Origin: Diplosphaera chodatii
Lineage: Eukaryota > Chlorophyta > Trebouxiophyceae > Prasiolales > Stichococcaceae
Direction of reading: 5' to 3'
Length of the DNA: 53,406 bases
Assembly: GCA_032358165.1 (NCBI GenBank)
Contig: JAALGY010000045.1
Location: forward strand, 1 to 53,406
The notes below the pieces were generated by a model. It was not told the origin of the DNA. It did not search any database and saw only the letters and a program-made list of their open reading frames with translations. Made by a program: the position numbers and the translations under genes. Positions within the stretch are counted from its first letter, which is position 1. Each line of letters starts with the position of its first letter. Positions 21,732 to 34,000 of the stretch are shown here, piece by piece.

Positions 21732-24700
21732 ATGTTGTTGTCAGGTGGATGTACGGCGCTGGCCCGGCACGGCACGCTGTCAGAAAGGCCAAACGCTGTA
21801 CTTGGGGGCGGTCTGTCACCTTCGACCCCCAGACACTTTTGCCGAGCAGCGCAGCGCCGGCGCCTGCAGATCAACATTGCAGGGGCTGCCATCAATGGCA
21901 ACCCTGTGGACAGAGCAGCGTTGGTCTGTGTCAATGCGCATCGGAGACACGCGCACGATACGTGCAACCCTAGCGCGGACGGCCAGGAGCCGCCCGAGGC
22001 TTCCACCGCTGTGAAAACGGAGCTGGTTCACCAAGAAAGTTTGAGCGCGCGGTATGACTGGAACAGACAATGGTATCCAGTCAGCTGGGTCAGGTACGAG
22101 TGCGGGCAGCGACATGGTATCTGTAACATGCTTTTCCTGCTTTGTAGGCTTCCGTGGCCCAACAAGTGCCAACAGCGCTTACATGCGGGGCCATGTTGGC
22201 GTGAACTGGTCGAATGGTGCCGTGCGCAGGGATCTCGACGCAGCAACGCCAACCTCGCTGCAGCTTCTCGGCAAGGGATTGTGCGTCGTCCTGTTGCCTG
22301 CGACCAATCACAAGCTGCTGCTCGATGCTTCCATGATGCCTCGCGATGCAGAAGTCAGCAACCGTGCTGCCCACCTGTTACAGACGTAAATCGCAGTCCT
22401 GACATATGCATGCGCAGGGTTGTGTGGAGGGACCCAGCAGGCCAGTGGAATGTGTTCCTGGACGTGTGTCCGCACAGGCTCGTGCCTCTGTCGGAGGGCC
22501 GCATAAACGAGAACGGCTGCCTGGTAGGCCCTGAAAAGCTTGTGCTCAGTATCTGGGATGGACTTGTGCCCGTGCACGGCCATCACAGGCGTGTTGTGCT
22601 GCCTCGGATCCTGAAAGTGGGCTGCACTGCACAGGAGTGCCCGTATCACGGCTGGGCGTTCTCAGCGGACGGCAAGTGCGAGGCGATTCCCCAAGGCGGT
22701 AACCCAGCAGCCCCTCGCTCAGCAGCCACCGCCTATCCTTGCTGCGTCAAACAAGGTGCGGACCGACCACATTATCACAGTGGGCGAGTATGTTAGCTGT
22801 AGCGTGCAACATGAGCTGCCAGACAGCCGCTGGTTGCAGTGTTTTGTTATAAAAGGGTCCTTATTGTTCCTGATCGGTGTCACTGTTTGTTGACAGGGCT
22901 ATTGTGGGTTTGGCCGTCGCCGGTCAATCTGTGTGAGACCAGTAATGGCCCAGACGAAGCAGACATCCCCATCCTACCGGAGGCTGAGCCCGGGAGCGGC
23001 TGGGACACCAAAGTTACCTTCAACTCCTTTCGCGATCTTCCCTACGGCGTCGAGACGCTCGGTGCGCAGCACAATAATGGTTGGTCATGCTCGCCACGGG
23101 TGGGCTGCCCAAAGATGTTGCCGTTTTGTCTTCATCTCAGGCGGCCTAGGCATCGACCCAGGTGTCGGTATCTCATGCATGGTGCAACCCAGCTGCCAAC
23201 CGCCTACCCATACTTTGCAGTTCTTCACAGCTGCTCGACCTGCATCCAGCGGTCGCTGTGGCACCTGAACCGTCTGTTGCACATTTCTGGGGCTTTCTAT
23301 CATGCTATCAGTGGATTGACGCTAACGCGCGCCATCGTATTAATGCTATGCAGTCGAAAACCTGGCGGATCCGGGACACGTGCCATTCACGCACCATGCA
23401 ACAATCTCCAATCGGGAAAACAGCTCCATCATCAACCTGAAGGTGACGCGCCATGGGCCCTGGGGCTTCGATGGCAGATGGGCGCTCCCAAGCCCCATGC
23501 AAGGCATCACGGGGTGACGCCTCGCCTCCCTCCTCACTAGACGACCGCTAGCTGTGCATGCGTTCATTGTACCATCACACAAATCTCACAGTGTCGATGA
23601 GCAACAGCTGCTCGCCATGGTGTGACTGTACAGTCACACTGCCCAGATATGTCTGGGCAGACCGTGCTCCGCTGTGGCCTGATCCTGCCGTCCACTTGTT
23701 GCAATGCAGGCAAATGGACACAGAGGTGAGGTACCCAGCATCTGTACGGCACACCATCGATGAATACGAGGCGCGGGGCTTCGCCTTCATCACGGCAACC
23801 TACTGCGTGCCGCTGGCGCCCGGCCGCTCGCGAGTCTTTGTGCGCCAGCCATTTCGTGTTAAATACAAGCTGCTGGAGCAGCTGATCAGTACGTGCACAT
23901 ATGTAATGTAGTTTTCACGGTGTTGCATATCTGTGGCAGCCACAAGGATGTGCACACAGCTGTCTCGGATGCGTGCTAATGGTGCTTTAAGCATGCAGTG
24001 TGCGGTCTGCAGCTGGCCTACCAGCCATGAAAGCCCTCGTACTCAGCACACACCGACCCTAACCGTGTCTGCTGCCATGCAGAGTTGACCCCAGATTGGG
24101 TCTTGCACATTGGTCAGAACAAAGTGTTGGAGGACGATGTCATCACCCTGCACTACCAAGAGGCTGCTCTTGTCAAGCAAGGTGCGCACAATCAGCTTCT
24201 TGTACCGACCAACGCCATCTTGCTTCACAACAGCTGCTCAGGTACACATGCTCTGTTTGTAACAGGACGACACTCTCTGGGGCTGTCTGACCTGACCTCC
24301 ACTTTTGCTGTAGGACTGAAGGATGCTCGCATTGGCAAGGTGTACCACATGCCGGGTGGCAGTGATGCGTATGTCGCAGCATTTCGGTCATGGCTGCAGC
24401 GCCGTGCAGGCGGCGGACCTTTTGGCCCTCAGGACCAGATCTGGCTGCAGGTCCGGGCTCCAGCAACCAGAACCAGAAGACTGGTGATTCCAAATGATGG
24501 CACGGGTTCAAGTTACCCACCGACTACTATCCACTGCTCGTGCATTGCTGCAACTGGCTGTTCGATGACAGCATCTGGGTTTGTGCCCGCAGGCTGCAGG
24601 CCCGCGGCAGCCCCGTGAAGCACTGCTCGACAGATACCACAGCCACACGAAGCACTGCAAAGCATGCAGTGGCGCTCTGCGCAACACACGGCGCACGATT

Positions 24701-25159
24701 GCAGCACTCACCATCATCTCGCGGGCGCTTGCATTTGCAGCTGCAGTGGCAGCGGCGGCAGCAGTTGGCGGCGGGGCGGTGGCAGTCGTGCAGGTGCAGA
24801 CTCCCATTCCTCAGGCTCAAAGCTGTCCGCAGCGCAATGCACCTTTGCAGATGCAGGTTCTTGCATGCATGGTGAAGCAAGTGCTGGGAGGGACTGGAGG
24901 CTTCTGCAACATGGTCGTGCAGGAGTCGGCCGACTCCGCCAGCCAGGGCGGCAGCCTTTTGGTGCAAGTTGCTGGGTGGTTCCTACAGGGTGTATACGGT
25001 GTTCTCCCCGACTCTGGCACGGCTGCCGGCTGCATGCTGGAGGCTGCTCTGCTGCTGCTGGGAACATCAGCAGTGGCAGGCTTGCAGCAGGCGCTGAGGA
25101 GACTGGAGGCCAGCTTCATCACCGGGACCTGGCCGCCACCGCGCAATACTGTGACGTGA
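21732..25159 (+). CDS. Pheophorbide a oxygenase-like Rieske monooxygenase (PAO/ACD1 group)
   Basis: Plastid Rieske non-heme iron oxygenases of this group open or modify chlorophyll breakdown rings (PAO) or are its TIC55/PTC52 relatives. Readable exons are 21732-22093, 22230-22280, 22418-22523, 22635-22755, 22897-23061, 23354 to about 23511, about 23708-23888, 24083-24181, 24314 to about 24450, and 24593-25159. After a Ser/Arg-rich transit-type leader come WYPVSWVRDLD, the Rieske ligands in VCPHRLVPLSEGR and CPYHGWAF, GLLWVWP, RDLPYG, the mononuclear iron motif ENLADPGHVPFTHH, WVLHIGQNKVLEDD, LLDRYHSHTKHCKAC with the CxxC of PAO/TIC55/PTC52, and C-terminal hydrophobic segments ending FITGTWPPPRN. 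The CxxC argues against chlorophyllide a oxygenase. PAO against PTC52 or TIC55 is not settled. An earlier in-frame Met exists at 21645. Confidence 0.88.
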
Positions 25160-26394
25160 TGACATGCTGCAGCATGCAAGTCAGGACTGCACAGGTGGTT
25201 GCACATAGTTGTCTGGGACAGAGGCCACGCCCCTGTTGGACAGCCTCGTAGGACCGGCACGCTCACATGCTGGTCGAACTGCCGGCACGCATGTTGCACT
25301 GGCTGTGAACTGGGACATTGTGCACAGGAGCCTGGGCACTGACCACATCTTCACGCTGTGCTGATACCATGGGTACATTTGATTTGGTCATCTGTACCGT
25401 GAAGTTTGCTTGCCTACTTGTGCTAGCCGTCACTTGCTGTGATGGTAGTCAACTTTTGTTCTAGTTCACTGTCAACATATGGTACAGTGTGAACCCTGCA
25501 CTACTCACATGTCATTTGTTCGTGTTTTTTTGCTGAAGACGGTTGCAAAAAGGGTCTTTGCGATGCTTCATGTACCATCATCTGCAGAACTACGACCGTG
25601 TGCACAATATCGTTGCAGCAAAGCCACCTGCACGCAGCAAAGACATCGATCAACGCCAACAGCTGCGCCGGGCATGAGACTACCACTATGGTTTGAACGA
25701 CCTGGCAATGGTATGTGATGAGGTACAGCAGCATTCTGCTAACAGTCTGATATCTCATTCGTTCGCCAACCAGCAGTCGCGATAAGGGGCTCACGGACCT
25801 TACAGAACATTTATTGAGCTATATTGCTGCTGAAGTCGCGGAGATACAGGCGCAACACGATGGCTGGCAGGGTGCCGAAGACAGCCTGGTGCGGCGCTGG
25901 ATGGGCCATGCTAGATTGTAATGTCTGACAATTGGAGATGCTTGTGTTATGCGAAGAGCTGTGGCAACGCTGAACGTCTTGTCAAACCTCAAACAGCTCA
26001 GCTGCCAATTGGCACTGATGTCTGATGACCGAGTGTCCAAAAGTCCAGATGCCACCTGCAGGACGGCGTCGTCGGCACCTGCGCTGAGCAGGCTGATCAG
26101 CCTGCTGGGAGTCATAGATGGCGCTCTAGCCAACGTCACGGGCACCTGGTTGGCTCCGCTGGCGGCTGCTGTGTATTGGGCAAGTATGGTGTGAAGATCG
26201 TGCATTACTGTTGTTGCGCCCCTAGGCTGTATGCACGTGCCCTACAATATCTACTCCCACTGCTGCTCATGCAGCTGCAGCGACACGCTGCCGCCAAGTC
26301 ATACCTCAGTGCAATGGCACAACGACTTCAGGCGGACAATGTTATGTTTCTGGTTCTGCTCCCTGCTTCGGGGTTGCTCCCTGCGTTGGTGGGC
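25160..26394. other. No gene recognised
   Basis: Short frames only. The part after 25900 may contain upstream exons of the LRR-like gene at 26395, such as the Leu-rich stretch at 25949-26194, but this cannot be shown by eye. Confidence 0.35.
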
Positions 26395-26897
26395 GACAGA
26401 GGCTGCAGCTGTCTCTTGCAGGGTTTGGTGCCGAGGTTGCCATTGGCCGGCTGACACGCCTTACCAGCCTGTGCATGTCAGTGGGCAATGAAACGACCCA
26501 CACGGTGCACTGGAGCTGCAGCTGCCTGAGGTGCGGTGCAGCAGCAGCGGAGTTGGCGGCACGGTCAGCGGCTGACCCCACAGGGCCACAGCAGCAGCGA
26601 CGCTGTGGCGCTGCTGTTACATATACATGCAGCATCGGCCTGCAGGAGCTGTCGCTGAACTGCTGGGGACTCTTTGATGACGAGCTAGCAGCGGCGGCGA
26701 CTGCTATGCTGCCAGACCTGGGCCGGTTGGAAGTTACTGGATCTGCCAAGGACGTATGGAAGTCGAGTCGGGGTCTGTCGAGCACTGGGCTGACAGCTCG
26801 TTTGACGCTTGTCTTCGGCTGCATGCGGAAAGTCGTGCTGTGGCACTACGCCGATCTGAAAGGGGATCACCTGAGTGTGCAGCTGCCGCATTGGTAG
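26395..26897 (+). CDS. LRR-like protein fragment (C-terminal exons)
   Basis: Two leucine-rich-repeat-like segments are visible. RLQLSLAGFGAEVAIGRL followed by TRLTSLCMSV is at about 26400-26480, and LQELSLNCWGLFDDELAA with LPDLGRLEVTG at about 26640-26735. The frame from 26475 stays open to a TAG at 26895-26897. Upstream exons and the start were not identified. F-box/LRR and stand-alone LRR proteins are common in green algae, and the F-box-like exon at 28024 could be a neighbouring family member. Function beyond protein binding is not inferred. Confidence 0.4.
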
Positions 26898-27088
26898 CCA
26901 TTCCAGCCCACATGTCGAGTAGTGCCCCAACCAACAGCAGATAGCAGCGCCGTCGTCAGGTGGCTGCGGGCAGCCTACCAAACCAAGCATGGCCGCCAGT
27001 CAGAAGGCCAGTTTGCTGTGCAGGAATCTCAGCTCATCGAGTATGGCGATACCATCGTCAACAAGGGGCGTTCGCAAGGCGAAACGCG

Positions 27089-27634
27089 AATTTGACCCCC
27101 GTTCTGTTGAGTGTAACCCCGAATGATGTCACACCAGCATAAAGTTCATCGCAGGCGGGCTCTGCACTGTACACCCGAAAATGTGCAGTGTTATAACTAC
27201 ACTACCATCCCGTCCGGCCGTTGCCTGGTGGACGAATGGCGTGTCCTACCGATAGGCAACGCGTGTTGTCATTATATATGTTCGCGGTGTGCAACCGGCG
27301 GACCTCGTGTCTCTGAGTTGCGCAGCCTGCTGTACACCTTCACACCGTAAACTTCCTCAGGTCCTCAGTCGTCGTAGTTTACAAAGATTGAACCAAGGGC
27401 GACTTTAAGGCAAAAGTCGATGCGCGCTACGGCGCCGTCACGACATCGCTGACCGACACCGTCCCAACATGGCATCATTCACATCTTATGACCTTGTGGC
27501 CTGCTGCCTGCGGCCACATCGCGTGAGTTACGACCGGCAGCCTGCCGATTCGACGCTACCCCATCGACCCTCTAGGGCTTTGTTCGGCACACGCAACCAT
27601 CGCTACATATTTGACCCCCTTTGGAGGTCAAATT
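27089..27634. repeat. Candidate short terminal-inverted-repeat element
   Basis: AATTTGACCCCC at 27089-27100 matches the reverse complement of GGAGGTCAAATT at 27623-27634 at 11 of 12 bases. The right end also forms a local hairpin, ATTTGACC with GGTCAAAT (27609-27633). The 546-bp interior has no coding potential I can name. No clear target-site duplication flanks it, so a MITE-like element is only a possibility. Confidence 0.3.
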
Positions 27635-28023
27635 AAAACCATTGTCACCAGTCCCAGAGGGACGTTTGGGATGTTTCAGACAGGGGATGGCTGGAATGGT
27701 TGGACTGTCACTACCACGTGAGCATGCAGTCATTCATGATGTTGGTCGGCTGCCCGGAAACTTTGCATGAAAGCCTGTAATAAGACGTGGGATTGAGCAG
27801 GCGCTGGTATCAGATCTCTGAGCTGAGCTGCCCCAGAATGCTAGGATGCATGTTTGCATGCTCTGGATGCTGAGCTCTGCATGGCGAACACATCACCTTT
27901 CCTTCAGGACGTCAGAATCGCTCCCTGCTCAGCAGCAATCTTTCAGCAAGCAACTTGCGTAGTCCGTGCTCACTACTGAAAATGATGTGGGCGGAGTATA
28001 CGCAGCTGTGCAGAGATTGACTG

Positions 28024-28679
28024 TTGGCTGTGCCACCATGCAATGCAATGCAATGGCAGTTTGAATGGCGGTGCACGGCGACCAGCACCCTGCCAGCAGA
28101 TGTGGTTAGCGCCATGATAGGCAGTGCAGCCCAGGACGATGTGGCATGTTTGCGAAGGGTGTGCCACCCGCTGCGCCGTGCTGTGGAGTCCGCCATCATG
28201 TGTGTACCATTTATAAGGATGTGGATGCCGCCAAGCTATGCAGCACGACACGGTGTCGTACAGGTGAGTAACAAGCCGTAGTAAGCCTTCTGCATAACAC
28301 TTCACCATTTAGCGTGTCAGTTCGCTCCAGCCGATGCATGTGGCACATGTGCATGGCATGCCACACACCATGTTGCCCTTTCTGTTGCATTTGACACAAC
28401 GAAAATTTTGCACTGCGTGAAGCTGCAGCACTACTGCACACCGAAGCTGCTGCTGCAATGCCAAAGGCACTTGCGGCCCTGCAACACCTACACTCTCGAC
28501 ATGCTGTGAGCAATAAGATGACGAAACCCTCCTCTCATCTATTTGCAGGCATTGACGACCCGCAACCTCGAGTCCCTACTGGACACCCTGTGGCAGCAGG
28601 GGTACTTCACACCGGCAACCCCGTGAGTAGCAGATCAGATTGTCATGCCCTGCATCTGAGGCGCCTTGCTCACACGTAA
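28024..28679 (+). CDS. F-box-like protein (partial exon model)
   Basis: The stretch TLPADVVSAMIGSAAQDD, then ACLRRVCHPLRRAVESAI (about 28087-28200), follows the F-box pattern of L-P-x-D-V, a spacer, then L-R-x-V-C-x-x-L-R. F-box proteins recruit substrates to SCF ubiquitin ligases. Possible later exons are at 28440-28530 (MPKALAALQHLHSRHAV) and 28550-28621 (ALTTRNLESLLDTLWQQGYF, followed by a GTGAGT donor). The start could be the Met at 28024, but spliced upstream sequence cannot be excluded. The exon chain and end are unproven. Confidence 0.4.
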
Positions 28680-28721
28680 CCGGGCAGTTCCTCAACTCGT
28701 AGCCGAAGCTATGCCTGATGT

Positions 28722-29288
28722 ATGATGCGGACTTACACAGGGTGGTGCAGGTTCTGCCTGGCGTTCTGGGAGTTTGGCACGACCCTCGGGATACTCGTGT
28801 TGCCTGTTACAGACCAGGCGTTGTGGTTACCCCGTGTCAGCGGGCTTGTAAAAAGTCCTGCTGTGCTTCGTAGCTGTTACGAGTATGTTTACCAGTGTGT
28901 ATTGTGTCATTGGTGAGATCAGCAATTGGTGTTGTAGGCCATCCATGAATATTGGGAAGGCGGTGGGCGCCTCTGGTAGGTGTGCTCATGTGCTTGTAGA
29001 GTTTGTATAGCATTGGTATGCGAATCATGGCGAGTCTTGATGTAAGCTCTGACTGCATAGTTGCTGCTTACATCGCCACAGGCACCTAGCATTGCTTTTC
29101 TTCCAGCGTCTGTCCTTGTTCTCACACTACAGTGAGACAGGGACGTCTCGCCAATAATGTACTGTGCCAGTCTGACTCCAGGTGTGCGGGACCGCCGCTA
29201 GATGGACGTGCAGTGTACCTACTGTTCGTAGCTACTGAGGGGCTCACGTTCCAATGTCCCAGCACAGCCGGCCTACTCACGCCAAGCA
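28722..29288. other. Intergenic, no gene recognised
   Basis: Between the plus-strand F-box-like gene and the minus-strand thioesterase I see only short unmatched frames. It probably holds two facing 3' ends. Confidence 0.35.
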
Positions 29289-30390
29289 TTATAATCTTGA
29301 CTGCAGGGGTGATGCCTTGCCAGTGCGCATCTGCATTGCAGCCGACACTGCATCGTCGGCTGCGCATGTCTTGTCATCTTGTGACTCACCCTGCTTCTTC
29401 TCCCCACCAATATTCAGAAACTTCACCTGTTCAAAGCAATGGCGTTCACACAAGCGTATGTTCCATGTTGGCAGAACATGGCAACACAGGCAACTCCGTG
29501 CTCGTGTCAAGTTACCAAGCAACATATTCAACGGCTTACGTGGACACCCTGTGTGACACATTATGATTTCATTGCCTCTCAGACTGAAACAATGCTGCGT
29601 GACGCCGCCACCAGTTGCAGCACGACAGCATTGCATTATACATCGGAAGCTTTGAATCACCTGTGAAACCAGCTGGCCAGTGCTCTTCCGCCGTATCAGC
29701 ACGTCAATGGTTGCGATCGATTGACCCACCTGCAAAGACCACCACCGAAGGCATGATACAGCGGACTTGTCCTTTAGGCACAGCGAGACCGGGTCCATGC
29801 AGCTGCTCACAGACCACTCTCAGGACCACACGCAACATTCAGCTGAAACTGAGTACCTTCACAACCCGCGCATCAACCTCAGCATCCTCGCCGCCCGGCA
29901 TTGCCGAGATGTAGTTGACGCTGATGCTTAATGAGACGCCTGACTTCAGCGACATGGTCACCAGGGCCGCGGAGCCGACTGTATCCACCACCGTGGCTGC
30001 ACGATGAGCAAGTTGGTGAACTGAGAGCGTATGAACATATGAGCGCACCGGTGCAGGCTGTTCCCGATCTCGGGCTGATGCATGGCGCAGATGGACAGTG
30101 GAAAGATTCAAGGCATGACGCAACGCGAGCAACATGCGTTGAGTTACTGCCGATCAAGAAAATTCGGCGCACCAGTTGCGCCGCCATGCAATGTGCCATA
30201 TCTGCAGATGTCCATCAAATGTGATCATCACACATGCGTTGTCACATATGTTGGCCACTGACATGGAGTGCGCCAAGCACCTGTTCTGGACCCGAGGTTC
30301 CACTGGCAGCGTGCATGTCAAGCGACCATGCGAAGTCTTGATGTCTTTGAGGCCTTGTAGCGCAGTGTGGTCGAAGCACTGCGTGCCACA
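29289..30390 (-). CDS. Hotdog-fold acyl-CoA thioesterase, ACOT13-like
   Basis: ACOT13/PaaI-type thioesterases hydrolyse acyl-CoA. The exons read are 30281 to about 30390, 30173-30201 (29 bp only), 29856-29996, 29661-29729 and 29289-29426, all with GT-AG borders and compatible phases. The spliced product gives FDHTALQGLKDIKTSHGRL, then QNRYGTLHGGATATVVDT, SGVSLSISVNYISAMPGG, and GQSIATIDVLIRRKSTGQLV. The H-G-G turn and the Asp of VVDT are the expected active-site elements. The last exon (VKFLNIGGEKK and a polar tail) replaces the usual short ending. A further 5' exon, perhaps near 30450-30560 (RIWLQHLTQDDPV), is likely. The gene is divergent from the DNA-PKcs-like gene. Confidence 0.8.
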
Positions 30391-30619
30391 GACATAGGGT
30401 GAAGGCGGTCAGAGGTGCGCATGTGCGGGGTAGGTCACCACGCCAGCAGCGAGGTGTCTTGCTTTGATACTGCACCGTCTGTCGTGAGTTACCGGATCGT
30501 CCTGGGTCAGGTGTTGCAGCCAGATCCTTCCTGCTTCATGCCGTTGCATGCTGAGCTGGCCCACCGCTGTTACACTCTGCTGCTTGCAGGTTGAGCCGAC
30601 TCTGCAGCCCGCCGATACG

Positions 30620-31071
30620 CTGCAGACAGAACGTCTCCCGCTCACCTTAGCTGTGCACAAAGCAGGCCACTATGCTGCTGTATCACGGCAAGCGCCTAGT
30701 CCGCAAAAGGTGTGCCGCACCGGCCAATGAGCTTACAATCACAGTGGCCACCAGCAAGCTGCGCCGATGCACTGCTCGAGATCGCAATGGTATACCCGAT
30801 GCGGACCCGGTGCGGAGGTGGTTGTATCGTTGTGGCACATCGTGCATTATGTAGAAATGTGATGTTCCTGTGACAAACGCTGATGTCAGCATGGTCTGCA
30901 TGCTCGGTTTCCCAGGACATCAAGGTTGCAACTTTTGCAGCAAGCGCCCCTTTTCAGTCGCATCCAATGCAAGGGTTGTCCAGATGAGCAATAGGATGCA
31001 CAGTGTTGATCTATCCGGCTTTCCCGATGATGACTGCATGCTGATATGAGTGCATTGAGAACACCGCAACG
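30620..31071. other. Intergenic region between divergent genes
   Basis: This lies between the 5' side of the thioesterase and the start of the DNA-PKcs-like gene. A minus-strand frame (30683-30901) contains one hydrophobic segment (SLLVATVIVSSLAGAAHLL), but nothing else supports a gene. Confidence 0.35.
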
Positions 31072-34000
31072 ATGGATCTGGTGAAGTGCCGCGCGCTGCT
31101 GCAGTCCTTGCAGAGCTATGGCGTCGCTGCAGGTGGTGCGGATGATGCGCTGAAGTGGTGGCACACGATCATGCAGGTCGTCAAGAATGCATGCGACACT
31201 GAGGAGGATCGGGCAGTGGCGGCGTCGCTGCTCTTCGATGCCAACATTGGCATCCTGCGGTTCTGCAAGTCCTCCATCGCTGCGCAGGACAAGGATGGCG
31301 CCAAGACACGGCAGGAGGTGTGGGCGTGGCTGGCTACCTTCCTTGATGAGCTGTCGCGTGACGCCGTCGCAGCGCACGCCACATGTGTGAAAAAAGCCAT
31401 GTTCTACATCTGTTTCGACATCTGTCTCGGAGAGCATGGCCAGCTGCATGTAAAAGTGTCATCAGATGGCATGCGGTGGCGTACTGACATTAGTTCCCCG
31501 CTGTTGCAGACATAACAGCAGAGGCCATACGGTGTTTCAAATCAGAGCCAGCCGCCAACACACGGTCCGCAATACTAGGCTGTCTGCAGACGCTGATTGA
31601 GCTGCGGAGGCCTGAGGGTCAAGGTGGCACTGCAGCTGCAGCCGTGGCAGCTGGCGGCGGCGGCAGTGGCATTGTTCCTGCAGCACCGGATGGTTACTCA
31701 CCTGCCGAGGTGGTCGAGATGGCAAATCAGCTTCAACACCAATACATTCGCAACAAGGTCCTGACACCCACAGTGCAGGGAGAGCTGCTGCAGACGCTGG
31801 GCATGCTGCTGGAGCTCGGCGGCCAGGCCTTCGCAGCAGACGGCCCGTTTTCAGCATCTTGGCTTCTAGACGAGGGCCAGGGTGTGCTGCGAGGACCAGA
31901 AAGCAAGAAGGCTGCGCGAGCGGGTGCTATTGCCGGCATATCCTCTGCACTTTCGCTCATACAGGCAAGCAGCTGAGGATATGTTGGAAAGCATGTGCAC
32001 AGGTTTCGAACATTGTGCTATTGTCTGCCAGTGTAGAGCACATGAAGTTGAAGACAGGATCTGCTCTGGCTGCAGGACATATCGCCAGCTCTCTGTCTGC
32101 AGCTGTTCGAGGATCTGCTGGAGGTGACTAAGCCTGCAGAGGTCGCCAAAGCAAGTCGATACAGCAAGCTGAAGGCAGCTCTGCGGATGCTCCACATCAA
32201 TGCTGAACGCTTCGGCGCCCTCATGCTGAGTGTCGACAAGGTCTACAAGGACAAGACGGCTGCTCATACGCTTTTTGAGAGTAAGTCAATATGCATAGGT
32301 GCAGCTTCATTGATTTTCATTGATTTTGACTTCAGGTTTCATGTTCGTGCCCTGTGCTTGCCTGTTGCTCTAAACACTTCACGGTGACGTGCGCAGGTTT
32401 GATAATGCTCAAACAGCATGGCAACAAGCCTGTCAGGTGCTTCCGAAACATGCCGAGCGCAGTGCATGCCTGCATGGTGCTCGCCTGGTCTATGTCATCT
32501 AATGACAGTGTACGCCTTTGAACGTGCAGAGAGGCAGCAGATGCTGCACTTGTAACTTTCTTGCAGCAGGTACGGTGCTGGTCCCTCGTATGTGGTGCAT
32601 ACTTCATCAACATCTCATCGTCTTCAAGCTTTGACATTGGTGCACTGGTCCCTGGCAGCTTGCACGAGAGCTTTGCAAGGAGGGCGCCCACGATGGTGTG
32701 GACCGGGCGGCAATCCATAAGTGCGGAATGTGTGTTGTGCGTGCAAACTACATGATATTGACTGCGCAGTTTGCATCCCAGTATATGTCACCTTTTATGG
32801 CTGCCAACACTGCAATCTGTGTGCGGGTGCAGGAAGCTGCTGAGCGACTTGACCAGCATTGTGTCGGACCGCAAGGCGAGCGGACGAGGTGTTGCAACTG
32901 CAGTGCGCGGCATCGGGGAGCTGGCGGCACCCACCCTGAAGTTCTATGGCCAGGAGGTGCGCATGCATGATGATTTGCCGTCATGTAGAGGCTAAGCTCC
33001 GCTGTCTTTTTGGATCCACCAGCACAGGATGGCAGATTATTGCTGCAACCCTCGACTTGCATTGAGCAGTGCATCATGTGCAGGGCCTCCACAACATGGT
33101 TGCACGCTTGACGCCGCTGGCGCAGCAGCGTGCCCTGCTGCAGCAGGTGTCCGACCTGCAGGCCAACAAGCTGGGCAACGAGGTGCGTTTTGACATCAAG
33201 GCTGGGTGTGGAAGTGCTGCCAACACAATATGCGGCTTGCATGCTCTGACATGTATCCAGGTGTTCTGCGCAGGTCGAGCTGCTGCAGGCATTGGCCAGC
33301 CTGGTTACACTACTGGAGGACGTCGATGCAGCCTGCCTGCAGCTTTGCTCCCAGGTACAGCCCTGAGCAGGCAACAATTATTTGTCAAATGTCGAACACT
33401 GCCTGCCATGCCAGGTGAACAACAGCATGACTGCCACACACGAGAACTGGACACTCTGCCAATATTACCTTTTCTTTTGTAGGTAATGGAAGCGGTTGTC
33501 AGCGCCTATGTCCACCTGTGGGCTAAGCAGCGCGCTGCCGTGCACGCTGCGCTGGCTGCGCTGCTGTCGGCGCTCGGCTCCAAGGCCGCGGCGCTGCAGG
33601 ACATGCTGCAGCGGCTGGTAACCTCGCTGCTGGCTGCCACACTGGCCGAGCCAGACCCCGACACCCTACTTGGTGATCGCGCAGGGCTGACTTTGCCACC
33701 AGTGCTGCTTAGGCGGGCCAGCCTGCGCTTTTGAAACTTGACATCCTTTGGCGCCTCAAGCTTGCCACGTATTGCCCTCCTTGCAGGGCCAGCTGCCATG
33801 GACGGCGAACTGGAGGCTCCCTGGCGGACCTACATCCACTGCTGGCAGGCGCTTCTGCAGGGCTCAGCAGCAGTAGTGAGTCCTGCAGTAGGCACGGTTC
33901 TGGTCGGGGATCCTGTATGCGTCACTTTGCAGCATTCACCTTGAACCTGCTTGTTGCAGCAGCTCATGCATCCATGCAGGAAAACCAGCACTGACGACAT

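Noticed and set aside
24508..24600. In-frame stretch reading TDYYPLLVHCCNWLF as an exon of the PAO-like gene
   Set aside because: It is in a different frame from the following conserved LLDRYHSHTKHC exon and has no counterpart in the family, so I treat it as intronic, with some doubt.
21732..25159. Chlorophyllide a oxygenase (CAO) as the identity of the Rieske gene
   Set aside because: The C-terminal CxxC after LLDRY and the hydrophobic tail are features of the PAO/PTC52/TIC55 group, not of CAO.
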